64,000 nt of DNA from Pseudomonas sp. PDM05 (GCF_014851685.1 NZ_JACVAC010000019.1:1-64000); one strand, 5' to 3'; shown: positions 41,316-50,654, counted from the stretch's first letter. Notes: generated by a model from the sequence alone, not told the origin. A program made the numbers and translations.

Positions 41316-42305
41316 ATGCGTTTAGTTCAGTTTGAAGTGCACAACAGTGAGCGTCGGGTCGGCGTGGTACAGGGCGCGCAATTGCGCGAAGTGCAGGGCG
41401 CCCGCAGCGTGCGGGAATTGGCCCTGGCCGCCATCGAAGCCGGCGTCGGCCTGGCGCAACACGTGAACAGCCTGGGCCTGGGCGCCAGCCACGATTACGC
41501 GGCATTGCTCGCCGCGCTGAAAATCCTGCCACCGCTGGATCACCCCGACCCCGCTCACATGCTTATCAGCGGCACCGGCCTGACCCACCTGGGCAGCGCC
41601 GCGGCCCGCGACAAGATGCACCAGGCCGGTGACGACACCGCCCTGACCGATACCATGCGCATCTTCAAATGGGGCGTGGAGGGCGGCAAACCCGCTGCCG
41701 GCCAGGCGGGTGTGCAACCGGAGTGGTTCTACAAGGGTGACGGCAGCATCGTCGTGCGCCCCGGCGCCGCGTTCCCGGTGCCACCCTTTGCCGAAGACGC
41801 CGGTGAAGAGCCGGAAATCGGCGGCCTCTACGTCATCGGCCCGGACAGCCGGCCTTATCGCGTCGGCTTCGCGGTGGGCAACGAGTTCTCCGACCACGTG
41901 ATGGAGCGCAAGAACTACCTGTACCTGGCCCATTCCAAACTGCGCAGTTGCAGCTACGGCCCCGAGCTGCGCATCGGCGAGCTGCCCGCGCATTTGTCGG
42001 GCAGCAGTCGCATCCTGCGCAACGGTGAAGTGATCTGGCAGAACGAGTTCCTCAGCGGCGAGGCCAACATGTGCCACAGCCTGGAAAACCTCGAATACCA
42101 CCACTTCAAGTACCGCCAGTTCCTCACGCCGGGCGATGTGCACGTCCACTTCTTCGGCACCGCCACGTTGTCATTCGCCGACGGTATACGTACCCAGCCG
42201 GGGGATGTGTTCGAGATCAGCCAGGCCGAATTCGGCGCGCCGTTGGTCAATAGCGTCGGCAGCAGCGATGCGGCATTCGAACCCGGCCACGTCCTCACCC
42301 TTTAA
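41316..42305 (+). CDS. 2-keto-3-deoxy-L-arabinonate dehydratase candidate, FAH superfamily (AraD1/GguC type)
   Basis: A 329-residue protein of the fumarylacetoacetate-hydrolase superfamily ('HMLISGTGLTHLGSAAARDK', 'YVIGPDSRPYRVGFAVGNEF', 'NLEYHHFKYRQFL'). It resembles the AraD1/GguC proteins found in arabinose clusters. The usual DHDPS-family KDA dehydratase is absent, and the genes before and after handle its substrate and product. I therefore infer that it dehydrates 2-keto-3-deoxyarabinonate to 2-oxoglutarate semialdehyde. ATG 41316 follows AAGGAG. Confidence 0.75.
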   Translation: MRLVQFEVHNSERRVGVVQGAQLREVQGARSVRELALAAIEAGVGLAQHVNSLGLGASHDYAALLAALKILPPLDHPDPAHMLISGTGLTHLGSAAARDKMHQAGDDTALTDTMRIFKWGVEGGKPAAGQAGVQPEWFYKGDGSIVVRPGAAFPVPPFAEDAGEEPEIGGLYVIGPDSRPYRVGFAVGNEFSDHVMERKNYLYLAHSKLRSCSYGPELRIGELPAHLSGSSRILRNGEVIWQNEFLSGEANMCHSLENLEYHHFKYRQFLTPGDVHVHFFGTATLSFADGIRTQPGDVFEISQAEFGAPLVNSVGSSDAAFEPGHVLTL

Positions 42306-42315
42306 GGAGCCCCTC

Positions 42316-43896
42316 ATGTCCCAGTTTCTCGGCCACAACTACATCGGCGGCCAGCGCAGCGCCAACGGCAGCGTCACACTCAAGAGCGTCGACGCCAGCA
42401 CCGGCGAAGCCTTGCTCCAGGATTTTTACCAGGCCACCGCGCAGGAAGTCGACGCCGCCGCCAAGGCCGCCGCGCAGGCCTACCCGGCCTACCGTGGATT
42501 GAGTGCAGCCCGGCGTGCGCAGTTCCTCGATGCGATCGCCGATGAGCTGGATGCGTTGGGCGATGATTTTGTCGAGCTGGTCTGCCGCGAAACCGCGCTG
42601 CCCGCTGCCCGCATCAAAGGCGAACGCGGGCGCACCAGCGGCCAGATGCGCCTGTTTGCCAGCGTGCTGCGGCGCGGTGATTTCTACGGCGCACGCATCG
42701 ACAAGGCGTTGCCGGAGCGCCAGCCACTGCCGCGCCCGGACCTGCGTCAATACCGCATCGGCCTGGGCCCGGTCGCCGTGTTTGGCGCGAGCAACTTTCC
42801 CCTGGCGTTTTCCACGGCCGGCGGTGATACCGCGGCTGCGCTGGCCGCAGGCTGCCCGGTAGTGTTCAAGGCCCACAGCGGGCACATGGCGACCGCCGAG
42901 CGCGTGGCGGACGCGATTATCCGCGCCGCCGACGCCACCGGCATGCCAGCCGGTGTGTTCAACATGATCTTTGGCGCGGGCGTCGGCGAGGCGCTGGTCA
43001 AGCACCCGGCGATCCAGGCCGTGGGCTTTACCGGCTCGCTCAAGGGCGGGCGTGCGTTGTGCGACATGGCGGCGGCGCGGCCGCAACCGATCCCGGTGTT
43101 TGCCGAGATGTCGAGCATCAACCCGGTGCTCGTGCTGCCCGAGGCGCTCAAAGCCCGCGCCGAAACCATCGCCCGCGATCTGACCGCCTCGGTGGTGCAG
43201 GGTTGCGGCCAGTTCTGCACCAACCCTGGCTTGGTGATCGGCATCGCCTCGCCGGCCTTCACCGCGTTCACCCAACAAGTGGCGCAATTGATCGGCGATC
43301 AACCGGCACAAACCATGCTCAACGCCGGCACCCTGGGCAGTTATGGCAAGGGCCTGGAAAAACTCCTCGCACACCCCGGCATCGAGCATCTGGCGGGCAA
43401 CCCGCAGGCGGGCAATCAGGCGCAGCCGCAGCTGTTCAAGGCTGATGTGCGCCTGTTGATCGACGGCGATGAAGTGTTGCAGGAAGAAGTCTTCGGCCCC
43501 ACCACGGTATTTGTCGAAGTGGCTGATCAGGCTCAGCTCAGTGCCGCTTTGCACGGCCTGCATGGCCAGCTCACCGCAACCCTCATCGGCGAGCCGAATG
43601 ACCTGCAACAGTTCGCCGAACTCACGCCGCTGCTGGAACAGAAAGTCGGGCGCATCCTGCTCAACGGTTACCCCACCGGCGTCGAAGTCTGCGACTCGAT
43701 GGTACATGGCGGCCCGTACCCGGCAACGTCCGATGCCCGTGGCACCTCGGTCGGCACCCTGGCCATCGACCGCTTCCTGCGCCCCGTGTGCTTCCAGAAC
43801 TACCCTGATAGCCTGCTGCCCGACGCGTTGAAAAACGCCAACCCGTTGCGTATCCAGCGGTTGGTGGATGGCACGCCATCGCGTGACCCGCTGTAA
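42316..43896 (+). CDS. 2-oxoglutarate semialdehyde dehydrogenase, NADP type
   Basis: A 526-residue aldehyde dehydrogenase of the KGSADH class. It has 'GPVAVFGASNFPLAFSTAGG' near 150, 'AVGFTGSLKGGRAL', general base region 'FAEMSSINPVLVLPEAL' and catalytic Cys in 'QGCGQFCTNPGLVI'. It oxidises 2-oxoglutarate semialdehyde to 2-oxoglutarate, delivering arabinose carbon to the TCA cycle. It follows the FAH gene by 10 bases. Confidence 0.9.
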   Translation: MSQFLGHNYIGGQRSANGSVTLKSVDASTGEALLQDFYQATAQEVDAAAKAAAQAYPAYRGLSAARRAQFLDAIADELDALGDDFVELVCRETALPAARIKGERGRTSGQMRLFASVLRRGDFYGARIDKALPERQPLPRPDLRQYRIGLGPVAVFGASNFPLAFSTAGGDTAAALAAGCPVVFKAHSGHMATAERVADAIIRAADATGMPAGVFNMIFGAGVGEALVKHPAIQAVGFTGSLKGGRALCDMAAARPQPIPVFAEMSSINPVLVLPEALKARAETIARDLTASVVQGCGQFCTNPGLVIGIASPAFTAFTQQVAQLIGDQPAQTMLNAGTLGSYGKGLEKLLAHPGIEHLAGNPQAGNQAQPQLFKADVRLLIDGDEVLQEEVFGPTTVFVEVADQAQLSAALHGLHGQLTATLIGEPNDLQQFAELTPLLEQKVGRILLNGYPTGVEVCDSMVHGGPYPATSDARGTSVGTLAIDRFLRPVCFQNYPDSLLPDALKNANPLRIQRLVDGTPSRDPL

Positions 43897-43910
43897 GACG
43901 CAGACCTGAG

Positions 43911-43921
43911 AACAACAACAA
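43911..43921 (+). promoter_or_regulatory. CA motif before the lactonase gene
   Basis: AACAACAACAA lies directly before the CCAGGAGG Shine-Dalgarno of the gene at 43935. Confidence 0.6.
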
Positions 43922-43934
43922 TCCAGGAGGCAAC

Positions 43935-44798
43935 ATGTCGTTTCACGCCGTTACCGCACACCGTGCGCAACTGGGGGAGAGTCCCTTCTGGGACGTGCCC
44001 ACCCAGGCGCTGTACTGGGTCAATATCGCCGGCAAGCAGGCGCTGCGCCTGATGGGCGGGCAGTTGCAGGTGTGGCAGTTGCCCGAGCATGTCTCGGCGT
44101 TCATCCCGTGTGAGCGCGGCGATGCGTTGGTGACGTTGAGCAGTGGTGTGTATCGCCTGGATCTGGTCACCGAAGCCCTGACGTTGTTGTGCGTCGCCGA
44201 CCCGCAGCCGGGCAACCGCAGCAATGAGGCGCGCTGCGATGCCCGGGGGCGCCTGTGGCTGGGCACCATGCAGAACAACATCGGCGAACAGGGTGAAGAC
44301 CTGCCGATTACGCGCCGTTCCGGCGGCCTGTTTCGTATCGATGCCGATGCGCAGGTCACGCCGTTGCTCGGCGGCTTGGGCATCCCCAACACCCTGCTGT
44401 GGAACGAGGATGCCAGCCTGGTGCACTTCGGCGACAGCATGGACCGCACGCTGTACCAGTTTGCAATCCGGCCGGACGGCCAACTCGACCCCGCGCAGGC
44501 GTGGTTCGGCGCCCACGCACGCGGCGTGCCGGACGGCTCGGCGATGGACGTTGAAGGCTACCTGTGGAATGCGCGCTGGGATGGCAGTTGCCTGCTGCGT
44601 ATCGCGCCAGATGGGGAGGTGGACCGCATCATTGAACTGCCTGTCAGCCGTCCCACCAGTTGTGTGTTCGGTGGGCCGGACCTTACCACCCTGTATATCA
44701 CCAGTGCCGCCAGCCCTTTGGATCACCCGTTGGACGGTGCCGTGCTGGCAATGGAAGTGGATGTGCCCGGAAAGCCTTGCACGCGTTTCGCCGGATAA
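43935..44798 (+). CDS. L-arabinonolactonase (SMP-30/gluconolactonase family)
   Basis: A 287-residue six-bladed propeller lactonase. Metal ligands and family motifs are visible in 'RAQLGESPFWDVPTQALYWV', 'SNEARCDARGRLWLGTM' and 'GIPNTLLWNEDASLVHFGDS', then 'DGSAMDVEGYLWNARWDG'. It opens the lactone produced by arabinose dehydrogenase. It is cytoplasmic (no signal peptide). Confidence 0.87.
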   Translation: MSFHAVTAHRAQLGESPFWDVPTQALYWVNIAGKQALRLMGGQLQVWQLPEHVSAFIPCERGDALVTLSSGVYRLDLVTEALTLLCVADPQPGNRSNEARCDARGRLWLGTMQNNIGEQGEDLPITRRSGGLFRIDADAQVTPLLGGLGIPNTLLWNEDASLVHFGDSMDRTLYQFAIRPDGQLDPAQAWFGAHARGVPDGSAMDVEGYLWNARWDGSCLLRIAPDGEVDRIIELPVSRPTSCVFGGPDLTTLYITSAASPLDHPLDGAVLAMEVDVPGKPCTRFAG

Positions 44799-44814
44799 CG
44801 AGCGAGCCTGAGCT

Positions 44815-44842
44815 GTGGTGAGGGAGCAAGCTCCCGCGCCAC
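44815..44842. terminator. imperfect stem-loop between lactonase and araF
   Basis: GTGG/CCAC and GGGA/TCCC arms enclose GCAAGC. It resembles a worn single REP unit. It may attenuate readthrough into araF. Confidence 0.35.
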
Positions 44843-44858
44843 AAGAACCGTTCTACCT

Positions 44859-44872
44859 AAAAACAACAACAA
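44859..44872 (+). promoter_or_regulatory. CA motif before araF
   Basis: AAAAACAACAACAA runs straight into the AAGGAG Shine-Dalgarno of araF (44884). Confidence 0.65.
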
Positions 44873-44883
44873 GGAGTCACCCT

Positions 44884-45888
44884 ATGAATCGTCGTCGTGG
44901 TATCCGTTCCCTGTGCGCCGCCGCCGTAGCGGTCTCGGCCATGAGCTTGAGTGGGCTGTTGCTGGCCGCTGAAGAAGTGAAGATCGGCTTTCTGGTCAAG
45001 CAGGCTGAAGAACCGTGGTTCCAGACCGAATGGGCCTTCGCCGAAAAAGCCGGCAAGGACCATGGGTTTACCGTGATCAAGATCGCCGTGCCCGATGGCG
45101 AGAAAACCCTTTCGGCCATCGACAGCCTCGCGGCCAACGGCGCCAAGGGCTTTGTGATCTGCCCGCCGGATGTGTCCCTCGGCCCGGCCATCGTCGCCAA
45201 GGCCAAGGCCAACGGCCTCAAAGTGATTGCCGTGGATGATCGCTTCGTCGATGCCAAGGGCGCCTTTATGGAAGACGTGCCGTACCTGGGCATGGCGGCC
45301 TTCGAAGTTGGCCAGAAACAGGGCGCGGCCATGGCGGCCGAAGCGAAAAAACGTGGCTGGGACTGGAAAGACACCTACGCGGTGATCAACACCTTCAACG
45401 AACTCGACACCGGCAAGAAACGCACCGACGGCTCGGTCAAATCCCTGGAAGAGGCCGGCATGCCCAAGGATCACATCCTGTTCACGGCGGCCAAGACCCT
45501 CGACGTCCCCGGTAGCATGGACGCGACCAACTCGGCCCTGGTCAAGCTGCCCAGTGGCGCGAAAAACCTGATCATCGGCGGCATGAACGACAACACCGTG
45601 CTTGGCGGCGTGCGCGCCACCGAAAGCGCCGGCTTCAAGGCGGCCAACGTGATCGGCATCGGTATCAATGGCACCGACGCCATCGGCGAGCTGAAAAAGC
45701 CGAACAGTGGTTTCTTCGGTTCGATGCTGCCGAGCCCGCATATCGAGGGCTACAACACCGCGAAAATGATGTTCGACTGGGTCACCAAGGGCACGGAACC
45801 GGCGAAGTACACCGCCATGGATGAAGTGACGCTGATCACCCGCGACAACTTCAAGGAAGAACTGACCAAAATCGGGTTGTGGCAATGA
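44884..45888 (+). CDS. araF: L-arabinose-binding periplasmic protein
   Basis: A 334-residue binding protein with signal peptide ('AVSAMSLSGLLLAAEE'). 'KIGFLVKQAEEPWFQTEWAF' and 'GAKNLIIGGMNDNTVLGGVR' are AraF hallmarks. Its last codons overlap araG (ATGA). It delivers arabinose (and usually galactose or fucose) to AraGH. Confidence 0.93.
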   Translation: MNRRRGIRSLCAAAVAVSAMSLSGLLLAAEEVKIGFLVKQAEEPWFQTEWAFAEKAGKDHGFTVIKIAVPDGEKTLSAIDSLAANGAKGFVICPPDVSLGPAIVAKAKANGLKVIAVDDRFVDAKGAFMEDVPYLGMAAFEVGQKQGAAMAAEAKKRGWDWKDTYAVINTFNELDTGKKRTDGSVKSLEEAGMPKDHILFTAAKTLDVPGSMDATNSALVKLPSGAKNLIIGGMNDNTVLGGVRATESAGFKAANVIGIGINGTDAIGELKKPNSGFFGSMLPSPHIEGYNTAKMMFDWVTKGTEPAKYTAMDEVTLITRDNFKEELTKIGLWQ

Positions 45889-47387
45889 CCGCTGCGGCCC
45901 TGCGCTTTGACGGCATCGGCAAGACCTTTCCCGGGGTCAAGGCGCTGGATGGCATCAGCTTTACCGCCCACCCGGGGCAGGTGCACGCCCTGATGGGCGA
46001 GAACGGTGCGGGCAAGTCGACGCTGCTGAAAATCCTTGGCGGCGCCTACATTCCCAACAGCGGCTCGCTGCACATCGGCGCGCAGACCATGGCCTTCAAA
46101 TGCGCCGCCGACAGCATCGCCAACGGCGTGGCGGTGATCCACCAGGAGCTGCACCTGGTGCCGGAAATGACCGTCGCCGAAAACCTGTTCCTCGGGCATT
46201 TGCCGTCGCGGTTCGGCGTGGTCAATCGGGGCTTGCTGCGCCAGCAGGCCCTCGCTTGCCTCAAGGGCCTGGCGGATGAAATCGACCCGGCCGAAAAGCT
46301 CGGCCGGCTGTCCCTGGGCCAGCGCCAACTGGTGGAAATCGCCAAGGCGCTGTCCCGTGGCGCCCATGTGATCGCGTTTGACGAGCCCACCAGCAGCCTG
46401 TCGGCGCGGGAGATCGACCGCTTGATGGCGATCATCACGCGTCTGCGCGACGAGGGCAAAGTGGTGCTCTACGTGTCGCACCGCATGGAAGAAGTGTTCC
46501 GCATCTGCAACGCGGTGACGGTGTTCAAGGACGGCCGCTTCGTGCGCACCTTCGATGACATGAGCGCGCTGACCCATGACCAGTTGGTGACGTGCATGGT
46601 CGGGCGCGACATCCAGGACATCTACGATTACCGCCCGCGTGACCACGGCGAAGTGGCGTTGAAGGCCGACGGTTTACAAGGCCCCGGCTTGCGTGAACCG
46701 ATCAGCTTTGACGTGCGCAAAGGCGAGATTCTCGGCCTGTTCGGCCTGGTCGGGGCAGGGCGCACCGAACTGTTGCGTCTGCTCAGCGGTTTAGAGCGCA
46801 CCAGCGCCGGTCGCCTGGAACTGTGCGGCGCGCCGCTGCAACTGCGCTCACCGCGCGATGCCATCGCCGCCGGGGTGCTGCTGTGCCCCGAAGACCGCAA
46901 AAAGGAAGGCATCATCCCGCTGTCCAGCGTCGCCGAGAACATCAACATCAGCGCCCGTGGCGCCCATTCGGCGTTCGGCTGGTTGTTGCGTGACGGCTGG
47001 GAAAAGGGCAACGCCGAGCACCAGATCAAGGCGATGAAGGTCAAGACGCCGAATGCCGAGCAGAAGATCATGTACCTCTCCGGCGGCAACCAGCAGAAGG
47101 CCATTCTCGGCCGCTGGCTGTCGATGCCGATGAAGGTGCTGCTGCTCGACGAACCCACCCGCGGTATCGATATCGGCGCCAAGGCCGAGATCTACCAGAT
47201 CATCCATAACCTCGCAGCCCAGGGCATTGCGGTGATCGTAGTGTCCAGCGACCTGATGGAAGTGATGGGCATCAGCGACCGCATCCTGGTGCTGTGCGAA
47301 GGCGCGCTGCGCGGCGAACAAACCCGCGCGCACGCCACTGAATCCAACCTGCTGCAACTGGCCCTGCCGCGCAGCCTGGCGAACTGA
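45885..47387 (+). CDS. araG: L-arabinose ABC transporter ATP-binding protein
   Basis: A 500-residue double ABC ATPase. Module 1 has 'GENGAGKST' and 'LSLGQRQLVEIAKALSRG'. Module 2 has the degenerate 'GLVGAGRTE' and 'LSGGNQQKAILGRWL'. ATG 45885 overlaps the araF stop by four bases and is preferred over a GTG two codons upstream. Confidence 0.93.
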   Translation: MTAAALRFDGIGKTFPGVKALDGISFTAHPGQVHALMGENGAGKSTLLKILGGAYIPNSGSLHIGAQTMAFKCAADSIANGVAVIHQELHLVPEMTVAENLFLGHLPSRFGVVNRGLLRQQALACLKGLADEIDPAEKLGRLSLGQRQLVEIAKALSRGAHVIAFDEPTSSLSAREIDRLMAIITRLRDEGKVVLYVSHRMEEVFRICNAVTVFKDGRFVRTFDDMSALTHDQLVTCMVGRDIQDIYDYRPRDHGEVALKADGLQGPGLREPISFDVRKGEILGLFGLVGAGRTELLRLLSGLERTSAGRLELCGAPLQLRSPRDAIAAGVLLCPEDRKKEGIIPLSSVAENINISARGAHSAFGWLLRDGWEKGNAEHQIKAMKVKTPNAEQKIMYLSGGNQQKAILGRWLSMPMKVLLLDEPTRGIDIGAKAEIYQIIHNLAAQGIAVIVVSSDLMEVMGISDRILVLCEGALRGEQTRAHATESNLLQLALPRSLAN

Positions 47388-47396
47388 GAGAGAACC

Positions 47397-48365
47397 ATGA
47401 CCACTCAACACAACGCGCTGCCCACGGCACGCAAACCCCTGGATGTGCGCGCACTGCTCGACAACTGGGCGATGCTGCTGGCGGCGGTGAGCATCTTTTT
47501 GCTGTGCGCCTTGCTTATCGACAACTTCCTTTCACCGCTGAACATGCGCGGCCTGGGCCTGGCGATTTCCACGGTGGGCATCGCCGCCTGCACCATGTTG
47601 TTCTGCCTGGCGTCGGGGCACTTCGACCTGTCGGTGGGCTCGGTGATTGCCTGTGCCGGGGTGGTCGCGGCCATCGTGATGCGCGATACCGACAGCGTGT
47701 TGCTCGGCATCGGCGCGGCATTGCTGATGGGCCTGGTCGTCGGGCTGATCAACGGCATCGTCATCGCCAAGTTGCGGGTCAACGCGCTGATCACCACCTT
47801 GGCGACCATGCAGATCGTGCGCGGCCTGGCCTACATCTTTGCCAACGGCAAGGCGGTGGGCGTGTCCCAGGAACAGTTCTTCGTCTTCGGCAACGGCCAG
47901 TTGCTGGGCGTGCCAGTGCCGATCCTGATCACCATCCTGTGCTTCCTGTTCTTCGGCTGGCTGCTCAACTACACCACCTACGGGCGCAACACCATGGCCA
48001 TTGGCGGCAACCCGGAGGCCGCGCTGCTGGCCGGGGTGAACGTGGATCGCACCAAGATCCTCATCTTCGCCGTGCACGGCCTGATCGGCGCGCTGGCCGG
48101 GGTGATCCTGGCGTCACGCATGACCTCTGGCCAGCCGATGATTGGCCAGGGCTTCGAGCTGACCGTGATCTCGGCCTGCGTGCTGGGCGGGGTGTCGTTG
48201 AGTGGTGGGGTGGGCATGATCCGTCACGTGATCGCCGGGGTGTTGATCCTGGCGATCATCGAGAATGCGATGAACCTGAAGAACATCGACACGTTCTACC
48301 AGTACGTCATCCGTGGCTCGATCCTGTTGCTGGCAGTCGTCATCGACCGCATGAAACAACGCTGA
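47397..48365 (+). CDS. araH: L-arabinose ABC transporter permease
   Basis: A 322-residue permease with about nine membrane segments and 'GHFDLSVGSVIACAGV' and 'GGVSLSGGVGMIRHVIAGVL' motifs of the AraH/RbsC family. It lies 9 bases behind araG and completes araFGH. A REPIN follows. Confidence 0.93.
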   Translation: MTTQHNALPTARKPLDVRALLDNWAMLLAAVSIFLLCALLIDNFLSPLNMRGLGLAISTVGIAACTMLFCLASGHFDLSVGSVIACAGVVAAIVMRDTDSVLLGIGAALLMGLVVGLINGIVIAKLRVNALITTLATMQIVRGLAYIFANGKAVGVSQEQFFVFGNGQLLGVPVPILITILCFLFFGWLLNYTTYGRNTMAIGGNPEAALLAGVNVDRTKILIFAVHGLIGALAGVILASRMTSGQPMIGQGFELTVISACVLGGVSLSGGVGMIRHVIAGVLILAIIENAMNLKNIDTFYQYVIRGSILLLAVVIDRMKQR

Positions 48366-48390
48366 CTCCAAGCCATGTGAGGAACCAAAT

Positions 48391-48477
48391 GTGGGAGCGG
48401 GCTTGCTCGCGAATGCGGTGTATCAGATTCAAATGTGTTGACTGACACACCGCATTCGCGAGCAAGCCCGCTCCCAC
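48391..48477. repeat. REPIN-like paired palindrome, GTGGGAG family
   Basis: GTGGGAGCGGGCTTGCTCGC plus GAATGCGGTGT are mirrored by ACACCGCATTC and the inverse arm. It sits between convergent araH and galM. Confidence 0.9.
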
Positions 48478-48481
48478 AGTT

Positions 48482-49630
48482 TTAGTCCGCGGTGAATCTG
48501 AAAATGGTGTTCTGGGTGTAGGTCTGGCCTGGGTTCAGGCGGGTGGATGCAAAGTTCGGCTGGTTGGGCGCATCCGGAAAATGCTGGGTCTCCAACGTAA
48601 ACCCACTCCAATGCAGATACGTTTTGCCGGCTTTACCCTTCACCGAACCATCGAGGAAGTTGCTGGTATAAAACTGCACCCCAGGCTCCGTGGTAAACAG
48701 CTGCAAGCGCCGTCCCGACTCAGGATCACGCACTTCGGCCGCCAGTTTTTTCACGTCGCCCTTGCTATCCAGCGCCCAGTTGAAATCAAACCCACCGCTC
48801 TTGGGCTCGGCAAACTTGAGCTGCGGATGATCGTCCTTGATGTGCTGCCCAATTGGCGTCGGCGTGAGGAAGTCCATCGGCGTGCCCTTGACGGGCGCCA
48901 GTTCGCCTGTCGGGATCAGGGTGGCATTGACCGGCGTGTAATGGCTGGCGTGCAGGGTGGCGACCTGCTTGAGAATGTCGCCATTACCTGCGCCTGCCAG
49001 GTTGAAGTAGCTGTGGTTGGTCAGGTTGAGCACCGTGGGTTTGTCGGTGGTGGCCTTGTAGTCGATGTGCAGTTCGTTGTTGTCGTTGAGGCGGTAGGTG
49101 ACTTCGGTCTTGAGGTTGCCGGGGAAGCCCATCTCGCCGTCCTTGGACAGGTAGGTGAGGGTCACGCCCACCGAGTCCTTGGCCTTGATTGGCGTGGCGG
49201 TCCACACATGTTTGTCAAAGCCCTGGGCGCCGCCGTGCAACGCATTGGGGCCGTCGTTGAGCGGTACTTGGTAGCGCTTGCCGTCGAGTTCAAACGCGCC
49301 GCCGGCCAGGCGATTGCCAAAGCGCCCGATGGTCGCGCCAAAAAACGCCGTGCCGGCCTGGTAGCCCTGCACATCGTCGAAGCCGAGCACCACGTCTTCG
49401 ACCTTGCCGTGTTTGTCCGGCACCTTGAGCGCCTGCAACACGCCGCCGTAGGTGATCACCGTGGCTTGCATGCCATGGCTGTTACGCAGGATGTACTGTT
49501 CGACGGCGGTGCCGTCGTTGGTTTTACCGAAGGGTTTGTGCTCGCTGCTCAGGCCTGCCGCCTGAGTGCCGCCACTGGCGATCAGCATGGACATGGCCAG
49601 GCCCGAGAGCAGGTATCGAGGGTGCTTCAT
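48482..49630 (-). CDS. galM: aldose 1-epimerase (galactose mutarotase), periplasmic
   Basis: A 382-residue GalM-family protein with a signal peptide (1-24, 'SMLIASGGTQAAG'), so it acts in the periplasm. Catalytic features are 'PNALHGGAQGFDKHVW' (His), 'TNHSYFNLAG' (His) and the Glu region near 'GVQFYTSNFLDG'. It interconverts sugar anomers before oxidation or uptake. It is divergent from the arabinose dehydrogenase and shares its promoter region. Confidence 0.88.
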   Translation of the reverse strand: MKHPRYLLSGLAMSMLIASGGTQAAGLSSEHKPFGKTNDGTAVEQYILRNSHGMQATVITYGGVLQALKVPDKHGKVEDVVLGFDDVQGYQAGTAFFGATIGRFGNRLAGGAFELDGKRYQVPLNDGPNALHGGAQGFDKHVWTATPIKAKDSVGVTLTYLSKDGEMGFPGNLKTEVTYRLNDNNELHIDYKATTDKPTVLNLTNHSYFNLAGAGNGDILKQVATLHASHYTPVNATLIPTGELAPVKGTPMDFLTPTPIGQHIKDDHPQLKFAEPKSGGFDFNWALDSKGDVKKLAAEVRDPESGRRLQLFTTEPGVQFYTSNFLDGSVKGKAGKTYLHWSGFTLETQHFPDAPNQPNFASTRLNPGQTYTQNTIFRFTAD

Positions 49631-49642
49631 GGTCGAACTTCC

Positions 49643-49654
49643 TTTTGTTGTTTT
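49643..49654 (-). promoter_or_regulatory. CA motif before galM
   Basis: The minus strand reads AAAACAACAAAA followed at once by GGAAG, 13 bases from the galM ATG. Confidence 0.55.
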
Positions 49655-49661
49655 GAGTGGA

Positions 49662-49674
49662 ATAGTTCTACTAA
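49662..49674. promoter_or_regulatory. candidate GntR operator, copy 2
   Basis: ATAGTTCTACTAA shares TAGTNCTACTA with the site at 39872-39884. It lies between divergent galM and the arabinose dehydrogenase gene, 9.8 kb away from the first copy. Confidence 0.6.
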
Positions 49675-49767
49675 TGTGCGATATTTTGTCTGTTGGACAG
49701 CGAATTTATAGCCTTTAAACAGGTTTTTGCAAAATAAAATAAGACTAATTAGACGAGGCAGCATTTT

Positions 49768-50535
49768 ATGACCACCACACACGCCGTTTACCCCGACCTA
49801 GAAGGCAAGACCGTGCTGATTTCCGGCGGCGCCTCGGGCATTGGTGAATTCATGGTGCGCGCGTTTGCCGCCCAGGGTGCCAAGGTCGGCTTTGTGGACC
49901 GCGCCCAAAGCCAGGGCGAACGCCTGGCGGCGTTGTTGAGCTCACGGGGGCATACGGTGGAATTCGTGCAGTGCGACATCACTGACGAGATCGCCTACAA
50001 GGCCGCCATCGCGCGTTTCGAACACTCCCTGGGGCCGATCACCGTGCTGGTGAACAATGCCGCCAATGACGTGCGTCACACCCTGGAAGAGGTCGACTCG
50101 GACACTTTCGACCGGCTCATCTCGGTGAACCTCAAGCACGCCTTCTTCGCCGCCAAGGCCGTAGTGCCGATGATGAAAGGCGCGGGCGGCGGGGCGATCA
50201 TCAACCTCGGTTCGGTCGGCTGGATGATGGCCTCGGCCGGCTACCCCGTGTACGCCGCCAGCAAGGCTGCCGCCCACGGCATGACCCGTGCGTTGGCGCG
50301 AGAGCTGGGGCCGAGCCGGATCCGCGTGAACACCTTGGTGCCGGGTTGGGTGATGACCGAGAAACAACTGGCGATGTGGGTCGACGACGCGGCGAAGGAA
50401 TTGATCAGCCGCAGCCAGTGCCTGCCGGGCAGTGTGTTGCCGGAACATATCGCCGACATGGCGTTGTTTCTGGCCTCGGATGCCTCGGCGATGTGTTCGG
50501 CGCAGAACTTTATCGTGGATGGTGGGTGGGTCTGA
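49768..50535 (+). CDS. L-arabinose 1-dehydrogenase candidate (SDR family)
   Basis: A 255-residue short-chain dehydrogenase. It has 'VLISGGASGIGEFMVRAFAA' (cofactor), 'VNNAAND', catalytic Ser in 'IINLGSVGWMM' and 'YPVYAASKAAAHGM' (YxxxK). 'FVDRAQ' with Asp after strand 2 suggests NAD preference. Context places it as the first step, arabinose to arabinono-lactone. Xylose, galactose or fucose could also be substrates. Confidence 0.82.
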   Translation: MTTTHAVYPDLEGKTVLISGGASGIGEFMVRAFAAQGAKVGFVDRAQSQGERLAALLSSRGHTVEFVQCDITDEIAYKAAIARFEHSLGPITVLVNNAANDVRHTLEEVDSDTFDRLISVNLKHAFFAAKAVVPMMKGAGGGAIINLGSVGWMMASAGYPVYAASKAAAHGMTRALARELGPSRIRVNTLVPGWVMTEKQLAMWVDDAAKELISRSQCLPGSVLPEHIADMALFLASDASAMCSAQNFIVDGGWV

Positions 50536-50566
50536 TCCTCAATCTTCCAGTCAACAAAGCACTCAT

Positions 50567-50654
50567 GTGGGAGCGGGCTTGCTCGCGAAGGCGGTGTACC
50601 AGTCGGTAAATCCAGTAACTGACACTCCCCCTTCGCGAGCAAGCCCGCTCCCAC
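50567..50654. repeat. REPIN-like paired palindrome, GTGGGAG family
   Basis: GTGGGAGCGGGCTTGCTCGC and its inverse surround a diverged centre. It sits between the convergent dehydrogenase and the transferase at 50688. Confidence 0.88.
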
